From positions 124,001 through 188,000 of the forward strand of contig NZ_VJYI01000003.1 of the NCBI RefSeq assembly GCF_008065375.1: 64,000 bases of DNA, read 5' to 3'. This stretch comes from Nonomuraea sp. SYSU D8015 (lineage in GTDB: Bacteria > Actinomycetota > Actinomycetes > Streptosporangiales > Streptosporangiaceae). The notes beneath the pieces are model-generated. The model saw only the letters and a list, made by a program, of their open reading frames with translations. It did no database searches and had not been told where the DNA came from. A program made the position numbers and the translations under genes. This document shows positions 56,526 through 64,000 of the stretch, one piece after another (the first letter of the stretch is position 1; each line of letters opens with the position of its first letter).

Positions 56526-56942
56526 TCAGGGAAATACGGCACCACACTCCAGCGATTCTTCGCGTTCACATTTGCACCGCCGCCAGAAGGCGGAGAGGGC
56601 TTCCCCGAGCCATTCAATGCAGCGCCAGAGGTACGGCAAATTACAGGAAAGGGCGGGTCGCTGCGGGTCATGCTCGGGGAGCAGCAACGGCCGGCGCCTC
56701 GGGGCCGCGCGCGGACCGGGATGCGCGAGCAGCGGGCCGAGCGCCCGGGGTGTGAGCAGGGGATCGCACGCTCCGAACAGGAAGCGCGCGTCCTGCGCAT
56801 GCCGCTCGGTGAAGCGCTTGACCAGCGCCGACTTGCCGATGCCAGCCTCACCCGCGACCAGGACGACGTGGCCGGCCGCGGCGGCCTCCGCCAGGACGCC
56901 GCTCCGCTCATCCAGCAGCGACGAGCGCTCGAGAAGATCCAT
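56526..56942 (-). pseudogene. Fragment of a large LuxR/LAL-type ATPase regulator
   Basis: The first 75 residues are the N-terminus of a LAL regulator: MDLLERSSLLDERSGVLAEA, then VLVAGEAGIGKSALVKRF (Walker A) and FGACDPLLTPRALGPLLAH. After about 56716 the homology stops, and the frame continues 63 residues into unrelated sequence. The 800 or so residues with the HTH are absent. A LAL gene near an NRPS operon would be an obvious former activator. The 180 bp between this ORF and the secreted peptide gene hold nothing I recognise. Confidence 0.7.
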
Positions 56943-57004
56943 GACAAGGCGAGAATAGGCCCGGTGGCCCGCACGGCGACAGGGTTCTCATCCTCCGCAT
57001 GACA

Positions 57005-57033
57005 GAGGGCCGGAATCCGTGACTCCGGCCCTC
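57005..57033 (-). terminator. Terminator hairpin after the serine protease gene
   Basis: A perfect 10-bp stem GAGGGCCGGA/TCCGGCCCTC with a 9-nt loop, 14 bp beyond the protease stop codon on the minus strand. Confidence 0.7.
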
Positions 57034-57047
57034 ATCGGCTGGGACGG

Positions 57048-57893
57048 TTACAGATAGCCGTTCAGCCAGTCCTGCACGACGGGGATGTCGATGCGCTGGT
57101 AACCGCCGAGGTAGCGGCAGTTCTCCGTGTAGCCGTAGCTGGTCACGGCGACCAGCTGCCCCTTGAGGAACACGGGGCCGCCGGAGTCGCCGAAGCAGGT
57201 GCCCCCGCCGCCACGGGTGTCGTGGTAGTTCCCGTTGGCCTGGAGGATCTGCTCGGTGAGCTTCTGCCCGGGCTGGGTGGTGTAGCGGCGCTGCAGCGGG
57301 TAGCTCATCGGCTGCGGCTTCTGCGGGCCGGTGACCGGCTTGCGGACCTCCGTGCCGTACCCGACGAACTCGAAGAGCGTCTTGCTCAGCGCCGGCGGAC
57401 GATAGTCGTCGAGGAACCTGGAGGGAGCGATCTTGGCCGGGGTGATCCCGGAGACCGCCTTGTCCAGGACGATCACGCCGACGTCGTTCCAGTTGTCGAG
57501 GTCGGTGAAGTCCGAGTACTCGGGGTGCGAGTACGCCGTGCCGGACAGGGCGCCGGCGCGGGTGATCTCGGCGGCGGTGTAGCCCTTGCTCGGGTCGGCC
57601 GCCACGGGGAACGGCGCGGGGGGCTCCTTCGCGATGACCGACGTGAACGTCACCAAGGTCTTGCCGAGCGTCCCCTTGGTACAGTGCGCGGCGGTCACGA
57701 GCACGGTGGGCGAGACCAGCGTCGCGGAGCATCGGAAGCGACCGTCAGGCTGATAGAAAAGGATCAATCCGACATGCGGGTGACGCTCTCCGTCGGGCTC
57801 ACCGCCTGTGATGGCCTGAGCGGGCATGGCGAGGGTGAGCACGGCAAGGGTGGCGGCGAAGAGCGCCATGGTCACACGGGCTAATGATCGCAT
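57048..57893 (-). CDS. Secreted trypsin-like serine protease (S1 family)
   Basis: 281 residues: signal peptide ending in AMPAQA (27), a mature start ITGGEPDGERHPHVGL (no long propeptide), and the triad His70 (VTAAHC), Asp137 (NDVGVIVLD) and Ser237 (GTCFGDSGGP). Three Cys pairs are possible. AAGGAGA lies 9 nt before the ATG. Extracellular protein degradation or processing is likely. Monocistronic, with its own terminator. Confidence 0.92.
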   Translation of the reverse strand: MRSLARVTMALFAATLAVLTLAMPAQAITGGEPDGERHPHVGLILFYQPDGRFRCSATLVSPTVLVTAAHCTKGTLGKTLVTFTSVIAKEPPAPFPVAADPSKGYTAAEITRAGALSGTAYSHPEYSDFTDLDNWNDVGVIVLDKAVSGITPAKIAPSRFLDDYRPPALSKTLFEFVGYGTEVRKPVTGPQKPQPMSYPLQRRYTTQPGQKLTEQILQANGNYHDTRGGGGTCFGDSGGPVFLKGQLVAVTSYGYTENCRYLGGYQRIDIPVVQDWLNGYL

Positions 57894-57998
57894 TGTGGTA
57901 GGTCTCCTTTCCAGTTATCTGTGCCTTTCTGCCACTGAGGTGGTACAGAGAGCAACCCCAGGGACCTGAGAGTCTCCTGTCAGCTTTTCCGGCGGTGC

Positions 57999-59795
57999 TC
58001 AGCGGCCCGCTTCCAGATCGGCCAGCAGCGCGGCCCACCGTCCCCCGATGGCCTCCCGGTCGTACCGCCCGGAGGTGCGCAGCGCCGCCTCCCCCATCCG
58101 GTGGCGCTCGTGCTCGTCGTCGAGGAGCAGGCCGACCGCCGCGGCCAGGGCGCCGACGTCCCGTGGCGGGACGAGGAGGCCGTCGTGCCCGTGGGTGATG
58201 ATCTCGCCGGGGCCGTGCGGGCAGTCGAAGGCGACCACGGGCACGCCCTTGCTCAGCGCTTCCAGGACCGCCATCGGGAAGCCCTCGCGGCGGGAGCTGA
58301 GCACGAAGAGGGAGGCCTCGTCGAGCTCGGCGCCGACGTCGCGCGACGGGCCGGGCAGCTCGACCGAGTCGAGGCCGAGCTCGCCGGCCAGCGCCTGGAG
58401 GCGGGTCCGCTCCGCTCCCGATCCGACGATGCGCAGCCTCCACCCGGGATGAGCGACGCTGACCTGCTCCCATGCCCGCAGGAGCAGGTCGTGCCCTTTG
58501 ACCTTGGTGAGGCGGCCGACGGCGAGGACGGTCTTGGCGGTCAAGGGCGAAGGCCCGCCGCTGACGGGCGGCGCGGCATTGGGAATGCGCAGCAGGTGGC
58601 GGGGCGCGCGGGAGCCCAGTGCCGCGCGGTAGGCGCCGAGGTCGGCCTCGGTCAGGGTGACGAGCGCGTCGAGCCTGCCGTACCTGCGAATGATCATTTT
58701 CTGGACCGCGCGCTTGTGCGACCGGAAGCCGGTGTGCTCCTGCCCGATGGTGATCACGCCGGGCGGGGCCAGCAGGGCGGCGGCGAGATTGAGCCCGGGA
58801 CGCGTGGTGATCAGCACGCCGGTGCGCAGTCCGCGCAGGAAGCGCAGGAGGACGAGGTCGGTACGCAGGTCGAACCTGTCGTAGGCCGTCTCCTCCCGCG
58901 GGATGAGCCTGCTGCGCAGCAGCCGCGGCGCGCGGCGCCGGGGCGGCCGTCGGTCCAGGAAGGTGACGCGGACGCCGGGCGGCACCGGGAAGAAGGGCCG
59001 TTCTTTGGCCCTGACGACGCTGACGATCTCGACGTCGTGGTGGGCCGAGAGCGAGCTCGCGAGGTTGAAGACGGTCCTGATGGTGCCGCCCATGCCGTAC
59101 GCGTGCAGCAGCAGGATGGTCACCTGGCGCGTGCTGGGCGGACCGGCCCGGCGGGCCCTGCGGCGGTCGGCCGCCCGGAGCAGGAACGGGCCCAGCCTGC
59201 GGGCGTTCGTCGCCAGGTGGACGGCGGCCGGGGTCACGACGACCGAGCCGAGGACGTCCGTGGGGTAGTGCGCGCCGAGGTAGACCCTCGCCAGCATCTG
59301 CCCGATCACGAGCAGGCCACCCGCCGCGACGACCGGCCGATGCCAGCGGGTCTTCCTGGTCAGCAGCGCGGCCGCGACGGCGATGGACAGGGTGAGGCAC
59401 ACGTGGCCGCTGGGGAAGCTGTCCGGGCCGAGCCCCTGCACCAGCGCGTGCGAAGCCGCCGGCCTGGGCCGGTCCACCAAAACCTTGACCACCAGGCTGA
59501 CGCCCCACCCCGCGGCGATCACCACCAGCGCCCGCCGGACGGCGCGCGACCGCCCGACGGCGGCCGCCGCGACGAGAGCGGCGACCAGGATCGCGCCCGC
59601 GACGTTGCCGAAGGCCACGTTGAGCACCTGCGCCACCGCTGTCGGCCACGGACCGCGGAGCGACTGCACCGCCCCGCTCACGCTCGTGTCCGCCGCGGTC
59701 CACGCGGGCGCGCGGGCGGCGAACCCCACCGCCACCCCCAGAACCAGGAGCGCGGCGGAGATCGGGACATGGAACCTCGCTGTGTTCGACCGCAT
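57999..59795 (-). CDS. PAP2 phosphatase-GT4 glycosyltransferase fusion
   Basis: 598 residues. Residues 1-215 form a PAP2-type membrane phosphatase with about six hydrophobic segments and the three signature motifs (KVLVDRPRP, FPSGH, ARVYLGAHYPTDVLG). Residues 225-598 form a soluble GT-B (GT4) domain: HAYGMGGTIRTVFNLASSLS, VLAVGRLTKVKGHDLLLRAW, and the acceptor/donor motif SSRREGFPMAVLEALSKGVP. The two activities in one chain suggest work on lipid phosphates or polyprenol-linked sugars at the membrane. The ATG at 59795 has no clear SD. Confidence 0.82.
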   Translation of the reverse strand: MRSNTARFHVPISAALLVLGVAVGFAARAPAWTAADTSVSGAVQSLRGPWPTAVAQVLNVAFGNVAGAILVAALVAAAAVGRSRAVRRALVVIAAGWGVSLVVKVLVDRPRPAASHALVQGLGPDSFPSGHVCLTLSIAVAAALLTRKTRWHRPVVAAGGLLVIGQMLARVYLGAHYPTDVLGSVVVTPAAVHLATNARRLGPFLLRAADRRRARRAGPPSTRQVTILLLHAYGMGGTIRTVFNLASSLSAHHDVEIVSVVRAKERPFFPVPPGVRVTFLDRRPPRRRAPRLLRSRLIPREETAYDRFDLRTDLVLLRFLRGLRTGVLITTRPGLNLAAALLAPPGVITIGQEHTGFRSHKRAVQKMIIRRYGRLDALVTLTEADLGAYRAALGSRAPRHLLRIPNAAPPVSGGPSPLTAKTVLAVGRLTKVKGHDLLLRAWEQVSVAHPGWRLRIVGSGAERTRLQALAGELGLDSVELPGPSRDVGAELDEASLFVLSSRREGFPMAVLEALSKGVPVVAFDCPHGPGEIITHGHDGLLVPPRDVGALAAAVGLLLDDEHERHRMGEAALRTSGRYDREAIGGRWAALLADLEAGR

Positions 59796-59895
59796 GGAGG
59801 CACGGTAGGGAACGGCACGTGAGATCCTGATGAGGATTCGAGCGGCGCTCGACGCGGGAGCCGGCTTCTCGAGGGCCCGCGATCGGCGTCGGCGG

Positions 59896-60948
59896 TCAGT
59901 GCGGGGCGGGACTGTCCGAGCGGTGCCCGGCCGGTCCTTCCACATGGGGATCGGCGGGGCGGGGCGTGGCGCGCCGGTCGGCGTACAGGCTGGTGAGCGT
60001 GACCGTGGCCAGGACCGCGATGATGATGCCCAGCGAGGCCAGAGTGGGGATCTCCGGGACCTGCGTCCAGATGCCGTGCGCCCAGTGCAGGACCAGCTTG
60101 ACGCCGATGAGCGCCAGGATGACGGCCAGGCCGTGGTTGAGATGCCGCAGCTTGGTCAGCGCGCCCCGCAGCACGAAGTACAGCGCTCGCAGGCCCAGCA
60201 GCGCGAAGGCGTTGGTGGCGAAGACGAGGAAGGGGTCCTCGGTCACCCCGTACACGGCGGGCACCGAGTCGACGGCGAAGACGATGTCCGTGGCGAAGAC
60301 CGCGACGGTGGTGAGGGCCAGCGGGGTGATCGCCAGGCGGCCCTGCTCGCGCACCACCAGCCGGAACCCGCGGTAGTCACGGGTGACGGGAACGAAACGG
60401 CGCAGCAGCCGCACGCTGCGCATGGCGTCGATGTCGACCTCCTGCCCGCCGCCGCGCAGCGCCTCCTTCAACACCTTGCCCGCCGTCAGGATGAGGATCG
60501 CCCCGAACAGCAGGAACGCCCACGTGCCCGACTGCAGGGCGGCCTCGCCCAGCGCGATGAAGATCACCCGGAGCACCAGGGCCCCGACGATCCCGTACAA
60601 GAGCACCCGCTGGGCCAGCGCCGGCGGCACCGCGAAAGCCGCCAGCAGCAACATGAACACGAACAGGTTGTCCACCGACAGCGACTTCTCCACCACGTAC
60701 CCGGTGAAGAACTCGACCGCCACGGTCGTGCCGAAGGCGCCCCACAGGTAGGCGCCGAAGGCGATCGGCAGGACGAGGTAGAACACCGACCAGGCCACGG
60801 CCTCGCGCATGTGGACCTCGTGCGGGCGCCGGGTCAGCACGATGTCCACCGCGAGCAGCACCACCAGGACGGCGACGGCGACCGACCACAGCTGGACGGA
60901 GCCGATCGAGCCCTGAATGGGCGCAGCCAGAGATGTCCCCACGGACAT
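59896..60948 (-). CDS. TerC-family membrane protein (probable Mn2+ exporter)
   Basis: 350 residues, with about nine hydrophobic segments and TerC motifs: VVEKSLSVDNLFVFMLLLAA, ATDIVFAVDSVPAVYGVTED and FATNAFALLGLRALYFVLRG. The acidic residues in membrane segments (SVDN, TDIVFAVDS) match those proposed to bind metal. The gene is preceded by a yybP-ykoY type Mn2+ riboswitch at 60953-61066, strongly supporting manganese efflux. Charged, likely cytoplasmic C-terminal tail. Its end lies 100 bp before the start of the PAP2-GT gene. Confidence 0.92.
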   Translation of the reverse strand: MSVGTSLAAPIQGSIGSVQLWSVAVAVLVVLLAVDIVLTRRPHEVHMREAVAWSVFYLVLPIAFGAYLWGAFGTTVAVEFFTGYVVEKSLSVDNLFVFMLLLAAFAVPPALAQRVLLYGIVGALVLRVIFIALGEAALQSGTWAFLLFGAILILTAGKVLKEALRGGGQEVDIDAMRSVRLLRRFVPVTRDYRGFRLVVREQGRLAITPLALTTVAVFATDIVFAVDSVPAVYGVTEDPFLVFATNAFALLGLRALYFVLRGALTKLRHLNHGLAVILALIGVKLVLHWAHGIWTQVPEIPTLASLGIIIAVLATVTLTSLYADRRATPRPADPHVEGPAGHRSDSPAPH

Positions 60949-60952
60949 GGAA

Positions 60953-61066
60953 CCTCCTCGAACGTCAACCGTTCGAGGTCTCCTTCACCCGGGGTGCGGG
61001 CGGCCGTCCGGGGGCGCTCGGTACGCCCGTACTGACCGGATCGACGCTTGGGAAGTACTCCCCTCG
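60953..61066 (-). promoter_or_regulatory. yybP-ykoY family Mn2+ riboswitch with SD-sequestering switch
   Basis: On the minus strand the aptamer begins CGAGGGGAGTA (61066) and ends GGGTGAAGGAGACCTCG (60974), with the family's conserved GGGGAGTA and GGAGACC loops joined by P1 (CGAGG/CCTCG). The same CCTCG belongs to a 9-bp hairpin, CCTCGAACG/CGTTCGAGG (60978-60970 with 60964-60956). That hairpin covers half of the SD GAGGAGG (60959-60953). P1 formation with metal therefore frees the SD, giving a translational ON switch for terC. Confidence 0.85.
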
Positions 61067-61128
61067 CCACCGCCCAGGGTAGGGCAAAGCCCTATCGCGC
61101 TCCACCCCCGGTGCCGTCCACCGGCTCG

Positions 61129-62646
61129 TCAGTCGTCGTCGTCACCGTACTCTTCGGCGTCCTCATCAGCGTTCTCATCGGCGTTCTCATCGGCGAGGAC
61201 CAGACCGTGACGGGTGAGGAATCGCGTGAGCGGGCCGTCGGCGAGCTCGCCCTCGCGCCTGGCCTCGGCCAGATCCTCACCGAGCTCCCGGATCTTCTCC
61301 CGGGCTTCCCCGGGCTTGCCTTCGACGAGCTTCTCGGCCGCTTCGCGGATCTTCTCATGCGCCTTGTCGGCCAGATCGTCGTCGATGCCGCCTCGGGCCT
61401 GCTGGTCGCTCACGGCCTGGTCGAGGGCGACCAGCCAGGCTCGCGGGTCCTGAGCCGCCGGCCGCGTGCGCGTGGCGGTCGGCGAGGGGGTGGGCCGGGC
61501 GGTCGACCGGGTGGCCGACGGCTGGGGCTGTTGTGAGGGGCGGGCGGTCTCGGAAGGCGCCGCTGACGGCTGCGGCGACGCTGTGGGCTCCTGGGAGCCG
61601 GAGAACACGATCACCGCACCCAACGTGACGACCGTGATGGCCGCGACGGCGGCGCCGACCTGGAAGAGCAGGCGCCGCCCGTCCGGCGGCCCCGGCCGCG
61701 GCCCGGCGGCCACGGTGCCGGACGGCGGTGCGTCGAAGAGGCGGGTGTCGCCCGCCCGGGCCACGCCGGGAGAGGGCATGGGCGCCCACGCCGGCTGGTG
61801 CGCGGGCCGCCTCCGGTCACGGGCGACGTGGGCGATCGTGGCCACGACCTGGCGTACCTGCTCGGCGCTCGCCGGGCGGTCGGCGGGGTTCTTGGCGAGC
61901 AGGGCCAGGATGAGCCGCTCCAGCTCGGCCGGGAGGTCCGGGCGGTGGCTGCTGGGCGGGGCGGGCGGCTGGTGAACGTGCCGGTAGACGAGCTCGGCCG
62001 GCGAACCGGTGAACGGTGGCCGGCCGCACAGCAGTTCGTACGCCACGCAGCCCAGGGCGTACAGGTCGGTGGCGGCCTCCCCGCGGGAACCCTCGATCTG
62101 CTCGGGGGCGAGATAGGCGGCCGTGCCCACAATGGTGCCGACCGCGGTCAGCCTCGCCATGTCGCCGGCCATCTGGGCCAGGCCGAAGTCGACGACCTTC
62201 AGGATGCCGGCGCCGGTCAGGTGCAGGTTGGCGGGTTTGACGTCGCGATGGACCACGCCGACCTGGTGGGCGGCATCCAGGCCGGCGGCGGCGTGACTGA
62301 GCAGGTGGCATGCCTCGGCGATCGGCAACGGGCCGCGGGCGGCCAGCTCGGCGGCCAGGCTGCGGCCGGTCAGCAGCTCCATGACGAGATAGTGCCGCTG
62401 CGCGTCCTGCCCGACGTCCAGAACCGTCACCACGTTGGGGTGCACGATCCGCGCCGCCGCCTTGGACTCGCGGGCGAACCGCTCCGCCGCCGCCATGCCA
62501 CCCGCCAGCGGATTCATGATCTTCACCGCGACGGGGACGTCCAGCCGCTGATCATGTGCGCGCCAGACCTCGCCCATGCCGCCCCGGCCGATCAACTCGA
62601 TCGGCTCGTAGCGCCCGGCGATCACTCCAGGTTTCACGTCCGGCAT
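61129..62646 (-). CDS. Membrane-anchored Ser/Thr protein kinase (PknB type)
   Basis: 505 residues. The kinase domain covers about 10-275: Gly loop GRGGMGEVW, Lys42, HRDVKPAN with Asp135, DFGLA at 153-157, and the APE motif YLAPEQ. A Pro-rich linker, one membrane segment near 328-350, and a Pro/Ser/Thr-rich extracellular stretch follow. The ectodomain is of about 100 charged helical residues and ends in a very acidic tail (ENADENADEDAEEYGDDDD). There are no PASTA repeats, so the signal sensed is unknown. The acidic tail might bind cations. Confidence 0.9.
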   Translation of the reverse strand: MPDVKPGVIAGRYEPIELIGRGGMGEVWRAHDQRLDVPVAVKIMNPLAGGMAAAERFARESKAAARIVHPNVVTVLDVGQDAQRHYLVMELLTGRSLAAELAARGPLPIAEACHLLSHAAAGLDAAHQVGVVHRDVKPANLHLTGAGILKVVDFGLAQMAGDMARLTAVGTIVGTAAYLAPEQIEGSRGEAATDLYALGCVAYELLCGRPPFTGSPAELVYRHVHQPPAPPSSHRPDLPAELERLILALLAKNPADRPASAEQVRQVVATIAHVARDRRRPAHQPAWAPMPSPGVARAGDTRLFDAPPSGTVAAGPRPGPPDGRRLLFQVGAAVAAITVVTLGAVIVFSGSQEPTASPQPSAAPSETARPSQQPQPSATRSTARPTPSPTATRTRPAAQDPRAWLVALDQAVSDQQARGGIDDDLADKAHEKIREAAEKLVEGKPGEAREKIRELGEDLAEARREGELADGPLTRFLTRHGLVLADENADENADEDAEEYGDDDD

Positions 62647-62823
62647 GTCCCATCAGCTCAACTCTCGATCACTGCGGGCTTACTCTACGCACCCCTGCCC
62701 TCGGCCCGGTCGGCCGACCTGAGACATCGAACGGATACGGTGAGGGCGCATCGATTCGCGACCGCCTCGTTCGTCGTATGAGTAGTCGGGCCAACCGGGC
62801 CTCGAAACGATGGGATGTCGGAC

Positions 62824-63180
62824 ATGGCGAAATACCTGCTCCTGATCTACGGGAACGAGCAGCTCTGGCAGGCGCGGTCCCCGGAGGAGATCAAGGACCT
62901 CCACGCCGGCCACGCCGCCTTCGCCGCGGCGGCCGGTGACGCGATCCTCGGCGGCCACGAGCTGGAGTCGTCCACCACCGCGACCACCCTGCGCGGCACC
63001 GTGAGCGGCCGGCCCACCCCGACCGACGGGACCTTCCTGGAGACCAAGGAGGTGCTGGGCGGCTACTACCTGGTCGAGGCGCCGGACCTCGACGCCGCGA
63101 TCGCGCTCGCCGAGAAGCTGCCCGAGGTCTCCGAGGCGCACAGCGGGGTCGAGATCCGGCCGATCCGAGAGGCGAGCTGA
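62824..63180 (+). CDS. YciI/DGPF-domain protein linked to an ECF sigma factor
   Basis: 118 residues with the YciI-like (dimeric alpha/beta barrel) pattern: MAKYLLLIYGNE, DGTFLETKEVLGGYYLVEAP, VEIRPI. In the family this corresponds to the DGPF segment (here DGTF). It lies 4 bp before the sigma factor gene. The DGPF-sigma pairing is characteristic of ECF42 groups. The ATG at 62815 would add three residues. Confidence 0.85.
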   Translation: MAKYLLLIYGNEQLWQARSPEEIKDLHAGHAAFAAAAGDAILGGHELESSTTATTLRGTVSGRPTPTDGTFLETKEVLGGYYLVEAPDLDAAIALAEKLPEVSEAHSGVEIRPIREAS

Positions 63181-63184
63181 CCGC

Positions 63185-64000
63185 GTGTCCGGGCACGAGC
63201 GCGACCCATCCGCTGATCTCGACGTCAACGAGGCGATCGCGCAGGCGCACCGTCGCGAGTGGGCCAGGGTGCTCGCCGCGACGGTGCGCGTCGCCCGCGA
63301 TCTCGACCTCGCCGAGGAGTGCGCGCAGGACGCGTACGCGCAGGCGCTGCGCACCTGGGCCGCCAGTGGCGTTCCCGCCCGGCCGGGCGCCTGGCTGACC
63401 ACCGTCGCGCGCAACCGCGCGAAGGACCTCCTGCGGCGGGAGTCCGTGCTGCGGTCGGCGCTGCCGTCGCTCGTCGTGGACGACGTCGTGGCCGGGCCGG
63501 AGGACCGCGACGACCCGCCGGTGGTCGACGACGACCGGCTACGCCTCATCTTCACCTGCTGCCACCCGGCGTTGTCCCGCGACGCGCAGGTGGCGCTGAC
63601 CTTGAGGCTGGTGTGCGGCCTGTCCACGGCCGAGGTGGCCCGGGCGTTCCTGGTCCAGGAGTCCGCGATGGCGGCGCGGATCACGCGGGCCAAGAAGAAG
63701 ATCAGCACCGCCCGGATCCCGTACCGGGTTCCCGCGCGTGCCGATCTCCCCGAGCGGGTCAGCGCGGTGCTGGACGTGGTGCACCTGGTGTTCACCACCG
63801 GCCATGCGGCGCCCGTCGGCGCGGAGCTCGTACGCCAGGACCTGGTGGACGGCGCCATCCACCTCGCCCGCACGCTGTACCGGCTGCTGCCGGGCGACGG
63901 CCAGATCGCCGGCCTGCTCGCGCTGATGCTGCTCACCGACGCACGCCGGGACACCCGTTTGTCCGGCGCCGGACGGCTCGTCCTGCTCCCCGACCAGGAC
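63185..64000 (+). CDS. ECF42-type RNA polymerase sigma factor, 3' end cut by window
   Basis: 272 residues visible. Region 2 (AEECAQDAYAQALRTWAASG, RPGAWLTTVARNRAKDLLRR) and region 4 (LRLVCGLSTAEVARAFLVQE, then SAMAARITRAKKKI) are followed by the start of the long C-terminal extension (LVFTTGHAAPVGAELVRQDL, AIHLARTLYRLLP). That extension in ECF42 proteins forms a TPR-like domain replacing an anti-sigma factor. No anti-sigma gene is seen. GTG start, 4 bp after the DGPF gene stop. Confidence 0.88.
   Translation, partial: MSGHERDPSADLDVNEAIAQAHRREWARVLAATVRVARDLDLAEECAQDAYAQALRTWAASGVPARPGAWLTTVARNRAKDLLRRESVLRSALPSLVVDDVVAGPEDRDDPPVVDDDRLRLIFTCCHPALSRDAQVALTLRLVCGLSTAEVARAFLVQESAMAARITRAKKKISTARIPYRVPARADLPERVSAVLDVVHLVFTTGHAAPVGAELVRQDLVDGAIHLARTLYRLLPGDGQIAGLLALMLLTDARRDTRLSGAGRLVLLPDQD

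Noticed and set aside
56526..56715. Second part of the LuxR-fragment frame (WRCIEWLGEALSAFWRR) as a separate gene or transposase piece
   Set aside because: The motif-like appearance could not be tied to any family and there is no start codon or SD of its own.
61129..61210. The repeated ENADENADED codons at the kinase C-terminus considered as a frameshift artefact
   Set aside because: The frame is open and continuous with the helical ectodomain and ends in a stop. An acidic tail is plausible as a real part of the protein.

Overview
The window is high-GC DNA with dense overlapping genes, GTG/TTG starts, EXLDI, DUF3817, DUF2637, DUF6493 and MbtH-type genes, and F420-type (LLM) oxidoreductases. 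This points to a filamentous actinomycete. The family (perhaps Streptosporangiaceae) is only a guess, because there is no rRNA or housekeeping marker here. No tRNA, rRNA or CRISPR array was seen.

Layout. 1-8.0 kb: acyl-CoA catabolism (two CoA ligases, alpha-methylacyl-CoA racemase, crotonase, HSD10-like dehydrogenase, thiolase) with two LysR regulators of equal length. 8.1-16.7 kb: a small secreted Cys-rich protein, a DUF2637 membrane protein, and a polymorphic toxin locus made of a 2013-aa secreted Rhs/YD protein ending in a deaminase-like domain plus a tandem SMI1/KNR4 immunity protein. 17.0-20.4 kb: decayed DNA with a frameshifted DUF6493 gene, a FAD monooxygenase lacking both ends, and an IS605-type element whose tnpA and tnpB have both lost their cores. 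20.4-29.3 kb: TetR, a beta-lactamase-fold lipoprotein, a giant single-chain biotin carboxylase/carboxyltransferase, and Rrf2 with TauE. 29.4-35.1 kb: EXLDI-DrrA-DrrB, a broken DUF1707 gene, a MarR/GbsR regulator, two hypothetical genes and a P450. 35.1-43.6 kb: a frameshifted FAD oxidase, then a tightly coupled operon (Fe-S protein, GlcD-like oxidase, small protein, APC permease, LLM oxidoreductase) divergent from a GntR/FadR regulator and a soluble Cache protein.

44.0-55.9 kb is the most interesting region. It is a compact, translationally coupled NRPS operon: carrier protein, glycosyltransferase, free A domain, MbtH, kynurenine-3-monooxygenase-like flavoprotein, DUF6875-like protein, C-A-T-reductase NRPS, MFS exporter and methyltransferase. 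A perfect CebR-type operator (TGGGAGCGCTCCCA) lies upstream of the operon promoter, and a second lies in the first codons of the A-domain gene. This suggests a cellobiose/cello-oligosaccharide-controlled, reductively released (aldehyde or imine) glycosylated peptide. I know of no match for this combination.

56-64 kb: a small secreted Cys-rich peptide, a LuxR/LAL fragment, a secreted trypsin-like protease, a PAP2-glycosyltransferase fusion, a TerC gene behind a yybP-ykoY (Mn2+) riboswitch whose P1/SD-sequestering hairpin switch can be read directly, a Ser/Thr kinase, and a YciI(DGPF)-ECF42-type sigma factor pair cut by the window edge.
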